Assembly: GCA_963734845.1 (NCBI GenBank)
Contig: CAVTIS010000009.1
Coordinates: 62,001 to 126,000, forward strand
Length of the DNA stretch: 64,000 nt
Direction of reading: 5' to 3'
Source: JAKAVN01 sp963734845
Lineage (GTDB): Bacteria; Desulfobacterota; Binatia; Binatales; Binataceae
Part shown: one piece after another, positions 17,927 to 26,664 of the stretch
How positions within the stretch are numbered: the first letter of the stretch is position 1
Layout: each line of letters begins with the position of its first letter
The notes under the pieces: model-generated
Told to the model about the DNA's origin: nothing
Databases searched by the model: none
Seen by the model: only the letters and a program-made list of their open reading frames with translations
Translations under genes and position numbers: made by a program

Positions 17927-19405
17927 ATGCATCGAATACTAATCGTTGAAGACAATCCGGTTGATCAGCGCCTGTTCGAGCAGGCCTTGAGCGACCCGAC
18001 GCGCGAAATCGAAATCTGCAACGACGGACGCGAGGCGCTGGCCGCCTTTGAGCGCCGCGCCGCGGACCTGGTTATCTCGGACATCATGATGCCCAACATG
18101 GAGGGCAATGAACTGCTCACCGAGCTGCATCGGCGGGTCCCCGGCCTGCCGATCATCCTGGTCACCCGCTTCGGCAGTATCTCGGCCGCGGTGGCGGCGA
18201 TGCATGCCGGCGCATTTGATTACGTTACCAAGCCGGTGGAGGTCTTCGAGCTGCAGACGCGAGTAAAACGCGCGCTCGAACTGGAGCAGCTCCAGCACGA
18301 GAACGACACTCTGCGCCAGGAGCTCTCCGGGCGATTCGGCCCGGACTCGGTGGTCTCCGAAAGTATCGAGAGCCGCAAACTGATGGAAATGGTGCGGCGG
18401 ATCGCGGCCAGCCACTCCACGGTTCTGATCCAGGGCGAGAGCGGCACCGGCAAGGAGCTAATTGCGCGGCTGGTGCACTACTGGAGCGACCGGGTCGGAC
18501 GTCCGTTTGTTGCGGTCAATTGCAAGGCCTTCGCCGAGAGCGTGCTCGAAAGCGAACTGTTCGGTCATGAGAAGGGCGCTTTCACCGGCGCGATTGCGGC
18601 GCGCCAGGGATGCTTCGAGCGGGCTTCGGGCGGCACGCTGCTGCTCGACGAGATCGGCGACATCAGCCCCGAGTTCCAGGCCAAGCTGCTGCGCGTATTG
18701 CAGGAGAGCGAAGTGCTGCGGGTCGGCGGCTCGGAACCGCGGCGAATTAACGTGCGCATCGTGGCCGCCACCAACAGCTCGCTCAAGGATAAAGTCGCAG
18801 CCGGCCAGTTTCGCGAGGACCTCTATTTCCGGCTCAACGTGATTCCCCTCCAGCTCCTGCCGCTGCGCGAGCGGCGCGAGGACATCCTGGCGCTGGCGCG
18901 CAATTTCCTGTCCCGGATGGCGGCCGAGACCGGGCGCCATATGACGCTCGATCCGGAGGCCGCGGAGATGCTGCTCCTGCACTCGTGGCCGGGCAACGTG
19001 CGCGAACTTGAAAACGCGATGGAACGGGCCGTGGTTCTCACCCGCACCGACGTAATCACCGCCGCCGACTTAATGCTCGATCGCGTCGAAGCTTCGTTGC
19101 CGACCCCGCCGGCAATCGCGCCGCCCACCAGCGAGAACCTGGCTCTCGTGCCGCCGATGGACGAGGCGGAGGTACGGGCTCACCGCGCCGCGGCGCTGGA
19201 AGAAAGCGGCGACGTCGGGCTCAGCGAATATCTCGACAAGGCGGCCGGCGAGCGAATCGCCCGGGCGCTGGCCAAGGCCAAGGGCAATCGGGCCGAAGCC
19301 GCGCGCAGCCTGGGTATCGGGCGTGCGACGCTCTATCGCTTCATGCGGCGGCTGGGCAACGAATCTTTCGGCGAGCGGCGCCCCCATGAGCCCGCCGAAC
19401 AGTAA
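17927..19405 (+). CDS. Sigma-54-dependent response regulator (NtrC type)
   Basis: A 492-residue three-domain activator. The receiver domain (1-120) has the acceptor Asp52 (SDIMMP) and Lys102. The AAA+ domain (about 145-375) has Walker A GESGTGKE (170-177), the sigma-54 contact loop GAFTGA (217-222) and Walker B LLLDEIGD. A Fis-type helix-turn-helix at the end contains KGNRAEAARSLGIGRATLYRFM. Everything needed for phosphorylation-controlled activation of sigma-54 promoters is present. A GTG at 17903 could add eight residues. It overlaps an HPt gene by 20 nt; no histidine kinase is nearby. Confidence 0.93.
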   Translation: MHRILIVEDNPVDQRLFEQALSDPTREIEICNDGREALAAFERRAADLVISDIMMPNMEGNELLTELHRRVPGLPIILVTRFGSISAAVAAMHAGAFDYVTKPVEVFELQTRVKRALELEQLQHENDTLRQELSGRFGPDSVVSESIESRKLMEMVRRIAASHSTVLIQGESGTGKELIARLVHYWSDRVGRPFVAVNCKAFAESVLESELFGHEKGAFTGAIAARQGCFERASGGTLLLDEIGDISPEFQAKLLRVLQESEVLRVGGSEPRRINVRIVAATNSSLKDKVAAGQFREDLYFRLNVIPLQLLPLRERREDILALARNFLSRMAAETGRHMTLDPEAAEMLLLHSWPGNVRELENAMERAVVLTRTDVITAADLMLDRVEASLPTPPAIAPPTSENLALVPPMDEAEVRAHRAAALEESGDVGLSEYLDKAAGERIARALAKAKGNRAEAARSLGIGRATLYRFMRRLGNESFGERRPHEPAEQ

Positions 19406-19874
19406 TAACTCGCGCGCGGCCGCGAGCGGGGTGGGCCAAGGGCCGGTCGCAGAGTTACGCCGCGCCGGCGACGCAACGGTCAGCTTCGCCCGGATCGATC
19501 GCCTGCGCGATTCGATGCGCGGCAAGGAATCGCTGATCGACGAATTGATTGATCTCTTCGCGGCCGACCTGCCCAAGCGCCTGAGCGCTATCGCAGAAGC
19601 CATCGACCACGCTGACGCGTCCGCCCTTGCCTTGCAGGCCCATGCGCTGCGTGGCGGGGCGGCTAATTTCGGCGCCAATCGCCTTGATGAGTTGTGCTCA
19701 ATGCTTGAAGAGATCGGCCGCCGCGGTCCGCACGCGGAAGCATCGGCGATTTTCAGTCAGCTCCGCGCTGAGAGCGCACGAGTGCGGGACGCGCTGCTGG
19801 CGCGCACGTCACAACCCTCGCAAACGCCGCCCGGGGCGCACGCCGCTCAGAAGTCCAGCGGCAGTTCCAGATAG
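19386..19874 (+). CDS. HPt (histidine phosphotransfer) domain protein
   Basis: A 162-residue protein with one Hpt domain. The phospho-accepting motif QAHALRGGAANFGA places the active His at residue 86. The preceding helix RIDRLRDSMRGKESLIDELI is typical. Alternative starts exist further in; ATG 19386 overlaps the regulator gene by 20 nt, which implies translational coupling. It probably relays phosphate to the adjacent NtrC-type regulator from an unlinked hybrid kinase. Its 3' end overlaps the convergent GST gene by 28 nt. Confidence 0.83.
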   Translation: MSPPNSNNSRAAASGVGQGPVAELRRAGDATVSFARIDRLRDSMRGKESLIDELIDLFAADLPKRLSAIAEAIDHADASALALQAHALRGGAANFGANRLDELCSMLEEIGRRGPHAEASAIFSQLRAESARVRDALLARTSQPSQTPPGAHAAQKSSGSSR

Positions 19875-20620
19875 CTGTGATAGATGAAGTCGCGATGCTC
19901 GAGCAGGATGGATGCGGTGGCGCTTTTAATCGCTGGATCGGTGTTGGTGTACACCCGCCTGAATGCCGGCGACAACGGGCATAACTCGTCGGGCATAGGA
20001 TTGTTCATCGCCGCAAAGGTCGCCCAATAGATGTCGAGCGCGGTAAGTGCGTCGCCGATGAAGAACCGGCTGCCGCGTTTGCGCTGCAATTCGAGACGAG
20101 CGGTGAGCGCCTGCAGGATTCCCACCAGACGCACCGGCGCGGCCTCCGCGGCAGCCTTGTCATAGCCGTACTTGTTGGCGAGGTAGGTAAAGAGCTGGCG
20201 CCCGGCCTCGTCGGGGTTGGCGAGGCCCTGGCGGATGATCAACAGCCGCTTGGTCCATCCGAACCCATTCGCCCCGCATATTTCATTGGCATAGCCGAAC
20301 ATCAGCACACGGTCCTCCAGGTTGGCCGGAACCAATGGCGGATTGGGCTGGAGCCGCTCGGCCAGGTAGAGTTGGTCGTTCCAGAGGCTGCGCGGCCATT
20401 CCTCATTCCAGACCATCACGGGGGCGCTCGCCTGCGAGGTCCAATCGAGCAACTCACGATTGGCGCCGCCCAGCTCCTGGCGCACTTTTACGTAGGGGAG
20501 TTTCTTGACGTAGAGAATGCTCTTGGCCGCCTCGCTCCATGGGCCCGGCACGCCGGGCGTCAGCACCAGGCGCAGGCCGGTCATCGCGCGCGCCCGTTCT
20601 ACGTCGATATATTCCGCCAT
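19847..20620 (-). CDS. Glutathione S-transferase-fold protein
   Basis: A 257-residue two-domain GST-like protein. The N-terminal thioredoxin-like part has LVLTPGVPGPWSEAAKSILYVKKLPY and the cis-Pro segment SAPVMVWN. The helical domain has ALTALDIYWATF, the N-capping region of GSTs. The usual catalytic Ser/Cys/Tyr position is not obvious (PGPWSEA), so it may not be a classical transferase. ATG 20620 with AGGAG upstream is preferred to the open frame reaching 20710. Confidence 0.75.
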   Translation of the reverse strand: MAEYIDVERARAMTGLRLVLTPGVPGPWSEAAKSILYVKKLPYVKVRQELGGANRELLDWTSQASAPVMVWNEEWPRSLWNDQLYLAERLQPNPPLVPANLEDRVLMFGYANEICGANGFGWTKRLLIIRQGLANPDEAGRQLFTYLANKYGYDKAAAEAAPVRLVGILQALTARLELQRKRGSRFFIGDALTALDIYWATFAAMNNPMPDELCPLSPAFRRVYTNTDPAIKSATASILLEHRDFIYHSYLELPLDF

Positions 20621-20745
20621 GGCATCATCTTCTCCTAAATGGATTGGGCGCCGGCCGCAGCCGATCCGCCGCATCTTGCCCGGCGAACCGTACCGACGGC
20701 GAAGTGTCAAATCAAGTTTGTCGCAGAAAAGTACGCAAAAAGAAA

Positions 20746-20777
20746 AGCCCCCGAAAGCGTCGCTGCTTTCGGGGGCT
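20746..20777 (-). terminator. Strong intrinsic terminator of the Tad operon
   Basis: A perfect 13-bp inverted repeat (20746-20758 and 20765-20777) with a six-nt loop. On the minus strand it is followed by TTTTCTTTTT. It lies about 20 nt after the last Tad gene stop and is the clearest intrinsic terminator in the window. Confidence 0.9.
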
Positions 20778-20798
20778 CAATGGCCGGCCGCAATCCGG

Positions 20799-21263
20799 TT
20801 AATAGCTGATTACCATCTGTGCTGAACTCGACAACGGCAGCGTTACGTTGTTGAAGGGATAAAACGGATGATAGCTGTACGCCACGCTCACGCTCACCAC
20901 CTTGCCCGGCGCGTTGTTCCCGGTTGGGCTCTGACATTGGTTGGGCGGCGCCTGGGGATTCCAGCAGGAGGTGACGGTTATCGAACCCGGATTAATGCCC
21001 TTTGCCTCGCTGCGCACAAATGTCTGGATGCTGTCCGAGGTGGCCGGCGACGTGCTCTTGGAGCCATGGACAATCGCGTAGCGCACGGCGTCACGGGCGG
21101 CATTGGAAAGGAAGCTGTAGGTATAAATGATCATCCCGAAGCTGACCACGCCGAAAATGAGCGACAGCGTCGGCAGCACCACCATCATGAATTCGGCGTA
21201 GGTCTGCCCGCGGGACCATCTGCGTGAGTGACGTGTCAGATTCATACGCCCTTGCGAGTTCAT
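20799..21263 (-). CDS. TadE-family pilus assembly protein (distal copy)
   Basis: A 154-residue minor-pilin-like protein. After a basic start it has RGQTYAEFMMVVLPTLSLIFGVVSFG, the TadE class III signal and helix containing the conserved Glu. It then has NAARDAVRYAIVHGS, a standard TadE continuation. The rest is extracellular and beta-rich. The ATG overlaps the preceding gene's stop by four nt (ATGA). It is the last gene of a three-gene unit ending at the terminator. Confidence 0.87.
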   Translation of the reverse strand: MNSQGRMNLTRHSRRWSRGQTYAEFMMVVLPTLSLIFGVVSFGMIIYTYSFLSNAARDAVRYAIVHGSKSTSPATSDSIQTFVRSEAKGINPGSITVTSCWNPQAPPNQCQSPTGNNAPGKVVSVSVAYSYHPFYPFNNVTLPLSSSAQMVISY

Positions 21264-21730
21264 GATGTTCCCTTCTGAGCCTGCAGCACCGCCACCGAGC
21301 TTAGCGGGATGGTGTTGGGGAGGCCCCAGCTCAGGCCCGTGCGAAAGGTTGCGCTGGTGGTGACCTTAACGAACACCTTCGGCTCGGTGCAGGTGGATGG
21401 CGGCGCGCCGCACGAGACGATACAGGCGGAGGACTGCGAGGGACTGCATTGGGCGCCGTCGCACATACAGAAGTGAGTGGGGACGACCGAGAGCCCGGCG
21501 ATATTTTTGCCGTCGTTGCTCGCGGCGGTGGTCATTCCGGTGTTGTCGACCGCTTTCACGTAGCTCTGCGCGCCGTACTGAACCCCGGCCCGCGCCGCGC
21601 TGGCCACGCCCATCGCCACGTAAAACACCCGTGCGAACTGACAAATGACAAATAGCAGGAGGATAAGAAACGGCAGCCCCAGAGCCAGTTCGACCGCGCC
21701 TTGTCCTCTCAAAAATTTTCGCAATTTCAT
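21260..21730 (-). CDS. TadE-family pilus assembly protein (proximal copy)
   Basis: A 156-residue TadE-like protein. RGQGAVELALGLPFLILLLFVI is the processed hydrophobic helix with the conserved Glu, followed by ASAARAGVQYGAQS. The exported part is Cys-rich (FCMCDGAQC, ACIVSCGAPPSTC), suggesting disulfides. It lies between tadG-like and tadE-like genes with 16-nt and minus 4-nt spacing. It is probably a minor pseudopilin of a tight-adherence pilus or secretion apparatus. Confidence 0.86.
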   Translation of the reverse strand: MKLRKFLRGQGAVELALGLPFLILLLFVICQFARVFYVAMGVASAARAGVQYGAQSYVKAVDNTGMTTAASNDGKNIAGLSVVPTHFCMCDGAQCSPSQSSACIVSCGAPPSTCTEPKVFVKVTTSATFRTGLSWGLPNTIPLSSVAVLQAQKGTS

Positions 21731-21746
21731 GACAGGATTCCCCTCC

Positions 21747-23051
21747 CTATTGAACCAGGGCCGCGTCTTTGATCAGCGAGCCGTTGGCGAGACAAGATGT
21801 AATGTTGTTGCCCACGCTGGAATTGCCAACGAAGGTGAGCGTGTCTGCCACGATCAACGTGAATCCATTGACGGCGGAGGTTCCGGCGTAGCTGAGAGGA
21901 GTCGTAGGGAAATAGATGGCACCGTTGAAGGTCGAGCCCGAGGCGCCGCTGATTGAGCTTGCGTGACCATTCGTAATGGAGCGGTCCTGAAAAAACAGCA
22001 TCCCTGGAATGCCACTGGCCGCTCCGTCGCACGGCGAGCTCAGATTCACGGTTGAAGTGCTGTTGATGGTGATACCGGAGTAATTTGTCGCGTTGCTACC
22101 GTTGCCGTTACCACCCGTCAAATAGAAGGTTACTCCGGAACCGGATACCGTAGCTCCACCATCGATCGTGATTCCGCCACCGTCGATGATGTAGAGGCCG
22201 GAACCGAAAGTGACAGTGTTACCGGCGTTAATATGGATGCCCCCGCAGAATGTTTGAGGGGCGGTGATCGACCCACTGATATTTTGGGTGTGAAAGCCGC
22301 CAGGGCACGGATTAACGCCGATAGTAGGAGCCGCAATGTAGGACAGCGGATCGCCAAATTGCGCAATCCCCGTCGTAGGAGGCGTGCTGCCGCCACCGTT
22401 GACGTTGGTTCCACCCACAACGCCCACGAGTGGCGCGGTAATCGTTCCACCTCCGCTCACGGTGAGCGCCGAACTACTGGTCGAGTTATCGTACAAGCCA
22501 CACGCGGAAGTGACGCTGGCAGTGCCGCCTACTGTCGTCGCTCCCGACGCCGAGGGGTCCAGGGAGTATACGCATGAACCCGATCCCAGCGTCACGGCGA
22601 CTGCGCTGGTCGAAACCGGAACGGCCGACCATCCGAGAACCTTCATGAAATAGGTCGGCTGAGTCTGTGAAACGTCCACCTGGACTGCGTTGGAATTGGC
22701 CGCAAAGGGCCCCGAGGTTGGAGGATTATGGACTGCTACGGTTATTGTGTGAGTGGCGCCCGGACGGGTTCCACCATCGGCGAATCCGTTGTGCGACGCT
22801 GCGTCCTTAGCTGCCGCGGTTATGGCGGTGCTGCTGCCGCCGATCGCGATCTCGTCGGCTCCGGCCACCGCCCCAGCATCCGCCGCGCTCTGCATCAGCC
22901 GCCTGGCGGTCCATAAATCTCCGACATCCACCGCCAAGGCCGCGATACCAAGGAGGACGACTAGAGCGATACTCACCAGCAAGAACGTCTGGCCGGAGGG
23001 CCTGCGTGCAATCCGCCGTAGCGCAACCGCAACATTCATGGGTCGATTCAT
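21747..23051 (-). CDS. TadG-like pilus assembly protein
   Basis: A 434-residue protein. RPSGQTFLLVSIALVVLLG and AVDVGDLWTARRLMQSAADA form the Tad-like N-terminal helix (PF13400 type) with the ADAGA tail. The remaining 330 residues are Gly/Ser/Thr-rich, repetitive and likely beta-solenoid (TIDGGATVSGSGVTFYLTGG). The start at ATG 23051 has GGAGG eight nt upstream; the open frame nine codons longer does not. Its low-complexity ectodomain is richer in AT than neighbouring genes. It leads the three-gene operon. Confidence 0.82.
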   Translation of the reverse strand: MNRPMNVAVALRRIARRPSGQTFLLVSIALVVLLGIAALAVDVGDLWTARRLMQSAADAGAVAGADEIAIGGSSTAITAAAKDAASHNGFADGGTRPGATHTITVAVHNPPTSGPFAANSNAVQVDVSQTQPTYFMKVLGWSAVPVSTSAVAVTLGSGSCVYSLDPSASGATTVGGTASVTSACGLYDNSTSSSALTVSGGGTITAPLVGVVGGTNVNGGGSTPPTTGIAQFGDPLSYIAAPTIGVNPCPGGFHTQNISGSITAPQTFCGGIHINAGNTVTFGSGLYIIDGGGITIDGGATVSGSGVTFYLTGGNGNGSNATNYSGITINSTSTVNLSSPCDGAASGIPGMLFFQDRSITNGHASSISGASGSTFNGAIYFPTTPLSYAGTSAVNGFTLIVADTLTFVGNSSVGNNITSCLANGSLIKDAALVQ

Positions 23052-23360
23052 CGCGTTTCCTCCGCCGTTTGAGAACATACGCTGCTAAAGCCTATCTAAG
23101 AAAAACACAGCGTTTCCGATAATCATGTCGCGGGAGATGTTCTGCAAAAACCAAACCGAATCACATCTGGCCGTAGATGCGTGAGGGTTTCTCGCAAGCG
23201 CCCTTAGTTCCCCTTTGTCGCTATAAAGCGGCAATCGAAGATCGGGCAAAGATCGGCTCATGCATTGGAGAGAAAGAATCGCACGAATCAATTTGCGTTT
23301 TCAGCCCATTTGCAGTTATTGACCGACAGGCGCGGAAGACATCCCCCAGGAGACCGAGCG
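23052..23360. other. Intergenic region between divergent Tad operon and a plus-strand gene
   Basis: 309 nt without a convincing gene. It must hold the promoters for both sides. A minus-strand GG-N10-GC arrangement (GG at 23157-23156, GC at 23145-23144), ending in TTTTTGCA, resembles a sigma-54 -24/-12 element about 90 nt ahead of the tadG-like gene. The match in the -24 box is poor. Nothing else structured was seen. Confidence 0.4.
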
Positions 23361-23807
23361 ATGAAGCAGATCATCTATGCCATGCAGTTCAAGGGACAAG
23401 GCGGACCGGGCGCATCGCCGAACGTGCTCAAGGCTGCGACCAGTTCGCCGAGTTCCACGGTGACCAGCGTTATAGGCTCCGAAGGTCTGCACGGCAGCGT
23501 GCAGTCGGCGGCCGGCGGCAAGGCGTCGTTCGAATCAGAGGTTACAATCACCGGAGAGACCTCCTTCGTCGAGTCGGGCACCATCCGCTTCGGCGACGGC
23601 AATCATCGTCTGCGCTTCAGCACCGTCGGACAGGGGCACCTCGGCGACAGCCCGGAGCCGAAGCTTAAGTCGGGGGCCGTGATGTGGCGGGTCGATGGCG
23701 GCGAGGGACAGTTTGCCGGCGCCAGCGGATATATCACCTCGAACTTCACGATGGACGAGGCGGGCCACGTGACCGACAACCAGTTCGGCGTGATCTACAT
23801 CAAATAG
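23361..23807 (+). CDS. Conserved hypothetical beta-rich protein (148 aa)
   Basis: A cytoplasmic-type protein without a signal peptide, starting MKQIIYAMQFKGQGGPG. AGGAG eight nt ahead fixes ATG 23361 over the longer frame. The C-terminal half (TIRFGDGNHRLRFSTVGQG, GAVMWRVDGGEGQFAGASG, ITSNFTMDEAGHVTD) suggests a small beta-barrel, perhaps allene-oxide-cyclase- or lipocalin-like. Function is unknown and no operon partner is present. Confidence 0.75.
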   Translation: MKQIIYAMQFKGQGGPGASPNVLKAATSSPSSTVTSVIGSEGLHGSVQSAAGGKASFESEVTITGETSFVESGTIRFGDGNHRLRFSTVGQGHLGDSPEPKLKSGAVMWRVDGGEGQFAGASGYITSNFTMDEAGHVTDNQFGVIYIK

Positions 23808-23864
23808 AAAAGCGCACAGCGCGCGGCACGCCCGCGCTCTGGCACTCAAGGCCGCGATACGCAC

Positions 23865-24911
23865 TCAGTGTTCGAGCAGGCGCGAGAGGGTGCGGGCGGT
23901 ATAGTCGACCAGCGGGATGACCCGTTCGTAGTCCATCCGCACCGGACCGACGATCGCCACACTCCCAAGCGCCATCGTGCCGTTCTGGTAGGAGGCGGCG
24001 ACCACGCTGAGGCTCGCCAGGCGCGCGTCGATATTTTCGGAGCCGATCGACACGGTAAGTCCGCTGTGGGCGACGCTGCGCTCCAACAGGTCGAGCAGAG
24101 CGCTGCGATCCTCGAGCGCGTGAAGCAATTCACGCAAGCGGTTGTGATCGGCGAACTCCGGCTGGTCGGCGACCTTCGCGCTGCCGTCGACGTAGACCTC
24201 GGATGAGCCGACGCGCTCGGCCAGCGCGCCACCGAGCGCCAGTGCCGCGCGCATGAAACGGTCGTAGCGGGCCCGATCCTCGCGCTGGCGCTCCTCGATC
24301 CATTCGCGCGCCTCCTCCAGCGTGCGCCCGTGCAGCGCCTCGTTGAGGTAACGCGCCATGCGGTCGAGTTCCTCCTGGCCGTGATCGCCTTCGGTCTGGA
24401 CCAGGCGGTTGTGCACTCCACCGGCGGCGGCGACGAAAATCGCCAGCGCTTCGCGCTCGCGCAAACGCAAGAAGCTCACGCGCTCGAGCTTTATCGACTC
24501 CAGCCGCGGCGCCATCACCAGCGCCGCCTGCCCGGTCAGCAGCGCCAGCAGGCGCGAGGTCTCGCGCATCACCTCGCCCAGCTCGCGCGGCCCACCCGAA
24601 TAGCACAGCTCGATTTGCGAGCGCTCTTGAAACCCGATATGCCGCACCGACATCACGTGATCGACATAGTGGCGAAACGCGCGATCGGTCGGGACGCGAC
24701 CCGCCGATGTGTGCGGCTGGCGGAGATATCCCGCGCTCTCCAGCTCGGCCATCAGATTACGCGCCATCGCGGCACGCACGCCGAGCGGATAGCGCATCGC
24801 GATCTGTTGCGAGCCGACCGGCTCGGCCGTAGCGATAAACTCCTGCACCGTGGCCATCAGCACCGAGTGCTGGCGGTGAGACAGTTCGCCTTGCGATGCT
24901 GGGGTTTCCAT
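23865..24911 (-). CDS. hrcA: Heat-inducible transcription repressor HrcA
   Basis: A 348-residue repressor that binds CIRCE operators of chaperone genes. The winged-helix N-terminus has TAEPVGSQQIAMRYPLGVRAAMARNLMAELE and GYLRQPHTSAGRVPTDRAFRHYVD, the clearest HrcA signature. The C-terminus has GSENIDARLASLSVVAASY and GSVAIVGPVRMDYERVIPLVDY. ATG 24911 is the proper start; the frame continues to 25847 only because it runs antisense to the VWA gene. No grpE-dnaK-dnaJ or groESL genes and no CIRCE palindrome are adjacent, so the repressor is unlinked from its usual targets. Confidence 0.93.
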   Translation of the reverse strand: METPASQGELSHRQHSVLMATVQEFIATAEPVGSQQIAMRYPLGVRAAMARNLMAELESAGYLRQPHTSAGRVPTDRAFRHYVDHVMSVRHIGFQERSQIELCYSGGPRELGEVMRETSRLLALLTGQAALVMAPRLESIKLERVSFLRLREREALAIFVAAAGGVHNRLVQTEGDHGQEELDRMARYLNEALHGRTLEEAREWIEERQREDRARYDRFMRAALALGGALAERVGSSEVYVDGSAKVADQPEFADHNRLRELLHALEDRSALLDLLERSVAHSGLTVSIGSENIDARLASLSVVAASYQNGTMALGSVAIVGPVRMDYERVIPLVDYTARTLSRLLEH

Positions 24912-25046
24912 CTCTGTCTGACAATCTTGGTTCGAGCAGCGGCCGCCGCGCAAGGGCCGAGCGCGTTCGCTCCCGTGGATTTTAGCACAGCCGAGCCTCC
25001 TGCTAGGCTCTATAAAGGGCGCGCCCGCGGCGCTTGCGGCTTCGCG

Positions 25047-26630
25047 ATGGCAAAAAAGACCGTTAAACCAAGGCGCTTGTATATTCCAGTCGTGCCGGCC
25101 GGCGCGTCGTGGATCGAGAGCGACAGCTACGATCGCCGCGCCTGGAGCGACATCGGGCTGGGTGCGCCGGCGATAGGTGAGCTGGTCGAGGCCGGGCGTC
25201 GCCTGCTGCCGCATTTCGACGCGCTGCTTGGCGACCTGTTCTTCGCGCTGTTCAAGTACAACCTGGTCTGGCTCAAGACCGACGCGGTGCGCAAAAGCGC
25301 TATCCTCAATCAGACCATCCTGGATCGGCTCGTCGCGTCTCCCGCCTTTGAGGCGCTCAAGAGCCGGACCCTGCTCGAGGAAGACAAGGCCGCGATCGCC
25401 GCCCTCGCGCTCGCCGAACAGGCGCTCGAGCTGGTGCGCTCGGAACGTCTGCTCAATCGAAGCGAACTGCTCGACCTGTGGGACCTGGAGCACCAGGAAG
25501 AGGACCTGGCGCAGCGCGCCGATGAGCTCAAGGCGATGGCCGAGGCGGCGGCGCCCGTCGAGGGCGAAGCCCAGATCGACGAGGAGCTGAAGAAAAAAAT
25601 CGAGAAGCTCAAAGAGGCGGCCGCGCGCGCGGTGCAGGTTTCCGAAGCGCGGCTCAATCAGAAGGCGCGCCAGGTGACCGAGCAGATAGGCCAGGCCAAC
25701 CGCGGCGAGTTGCGCCGGATGGAAGCGAAGAGCCTCGGCCTCGCGCAGGAAATCGATCGCGTTGCGCAGGACAGCCACGACTTCAGCCTGGAATTCGGCC
25801 AGGGCGGCCGACTCTCGGCCGGCGAGCGGCTGGAGCTCGGGCGTCATCTCGCGCGCAACCGCAAGCTCGGCGAACTGGCGCGGCTGGTCGGTCGCTTCAA
25901 GCAGGACGCGCGCGCACTTAGGCGCAAAACGATGGAGCGCGGTGTCGCCGAAGCTTACGACATCGAGCGCGGCTCGGAGCTAGGGCGGCTGATCCCGGCC
26001 GAGCTGCTCGCGATGCATCATCCGATCCTGCGGCGCGATTTCGGACGCCGCCTGCTCGAGGGCGATCTGCTCCAGTACCGGCTGCGCGAGGAAGAGCAGA
26101 AGGGCAAGGGCCCGATGGTGGTGTGCATCGACGTAAGCTCTTCGATGGAAGGCGATAAGGAGCTGTGGGCCAAGGCGGTGAGCCTGACTTTGATGGACAT
26201 CGCGCGCCGCCAGCGCCGGCTGTTCCGCGCGGTGCTGTTTTCTTCGGGCCCCGGCAGCCTCAAGGTGCTCGACCTGAACCAGGAACGGCGCTATCAGCCC
26301 GAGTTGGGGAAGGTGATGGAACTGGCGGAATATTTTCCGGGCGGCGGCACCGATTTCCAGCAGCCGATCGACGCGGCGATGGAGCTGATCGAACACAAGC
26401 GGCTCCGCCGCGCCGACATCGTGATTATCACCGACGGCGAGAGCCAGGTCGCACCCGAGTGGCTGGCCGAACTGCGCCGGCGCAAGGACGAACTGCAGTT
26501 CTCGATCTTCGCGGTACTAGTCGACGTGGGCTCCAGCGAGCTTTCGACGCTGGCGCAGATGAGCGATCGCGTGACCTCGGTCAAAAAGCTGAGCGCCGAG
26601 GGCACCCGCGAAATTTTTCTGAAGATCTAG
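25047..26630 (+). CDS. VWA domain protein, ViaA-like
   Basis: A 527-residue cytoplasmic protein. An alpha-helical, coiled-coil-rich N-terminal two thirds (KKKIEKLKEAAARAVQVSEARL) precedes a C-terminal von Willebrand A domain with the MIDAS motif DVSSSM. GGGTDF and ITDGESQVAPEW follow, as in ViaA/CoxE-type proteins. These normally work with a MoxR/RavA AAA+ ATPase, which is absent from the window. The start at ATG 25047 is chosen because everything upstream overlaps hrcA on the other strand. Confidence 0.82.
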   Translation: MAKKTVKPRRLYIPVVPAGASWIESDSYDRRAWSDIGLGAPAIGELVEAGRRLLPHFDALLGDLFFALFKYNLVWLKTDAVRKSAILNQTILDRLVASPAFEALKSRTLLEEDKAAIAALALAEQALELVRSERLLNRSELLDLWDLEHQEEDLAQRADELKAMAEAAAPVEGEAQIDEELKKKIEKLKEAAARAVQVSEARLNQKARQVTEQIGQANRGELRRMEAKSLGLAQEIDRVAQDSHDFSLEFGQGGRLSAGERLELGRHLARNRKLGELARLVGRFKQDARALRRKTMERGVAEAYDIERGSELGRLIPAELLAMHHPILRRDFGRRLLEGDLLQYRLREEEQKGKGPMVVCIDVSSSMEGDKELWAKAVSLTLMDIARRQRRLFRAVLFSSGPGSLKVLDLNQERRYQPELGKVMELAEYFPGGGTDFQQPIDAAMELIEHKRLRRADIVIITDGESQVAPEWLAELRRRKDELQFSIFAVLVDVGSSELSTLAQMSDRVTSVKKLSAEGTREIFLKI

Positions 26631-26664
26631 ACTGCTCGACCGGACAATGCAGCGGCCCGTTCAA

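Noticed and set aside
24330..25046. N-terminal extension of the VWA gene frame
   Set aside because: Runs antisense to hrcA; the ViaA-like protein starts naturally at 25047.
24912..25847. N-terminal extension of the hrcA frame
   Set aside because: Lies antisense to the VWA gene; HrcA starts at ATG 24911.
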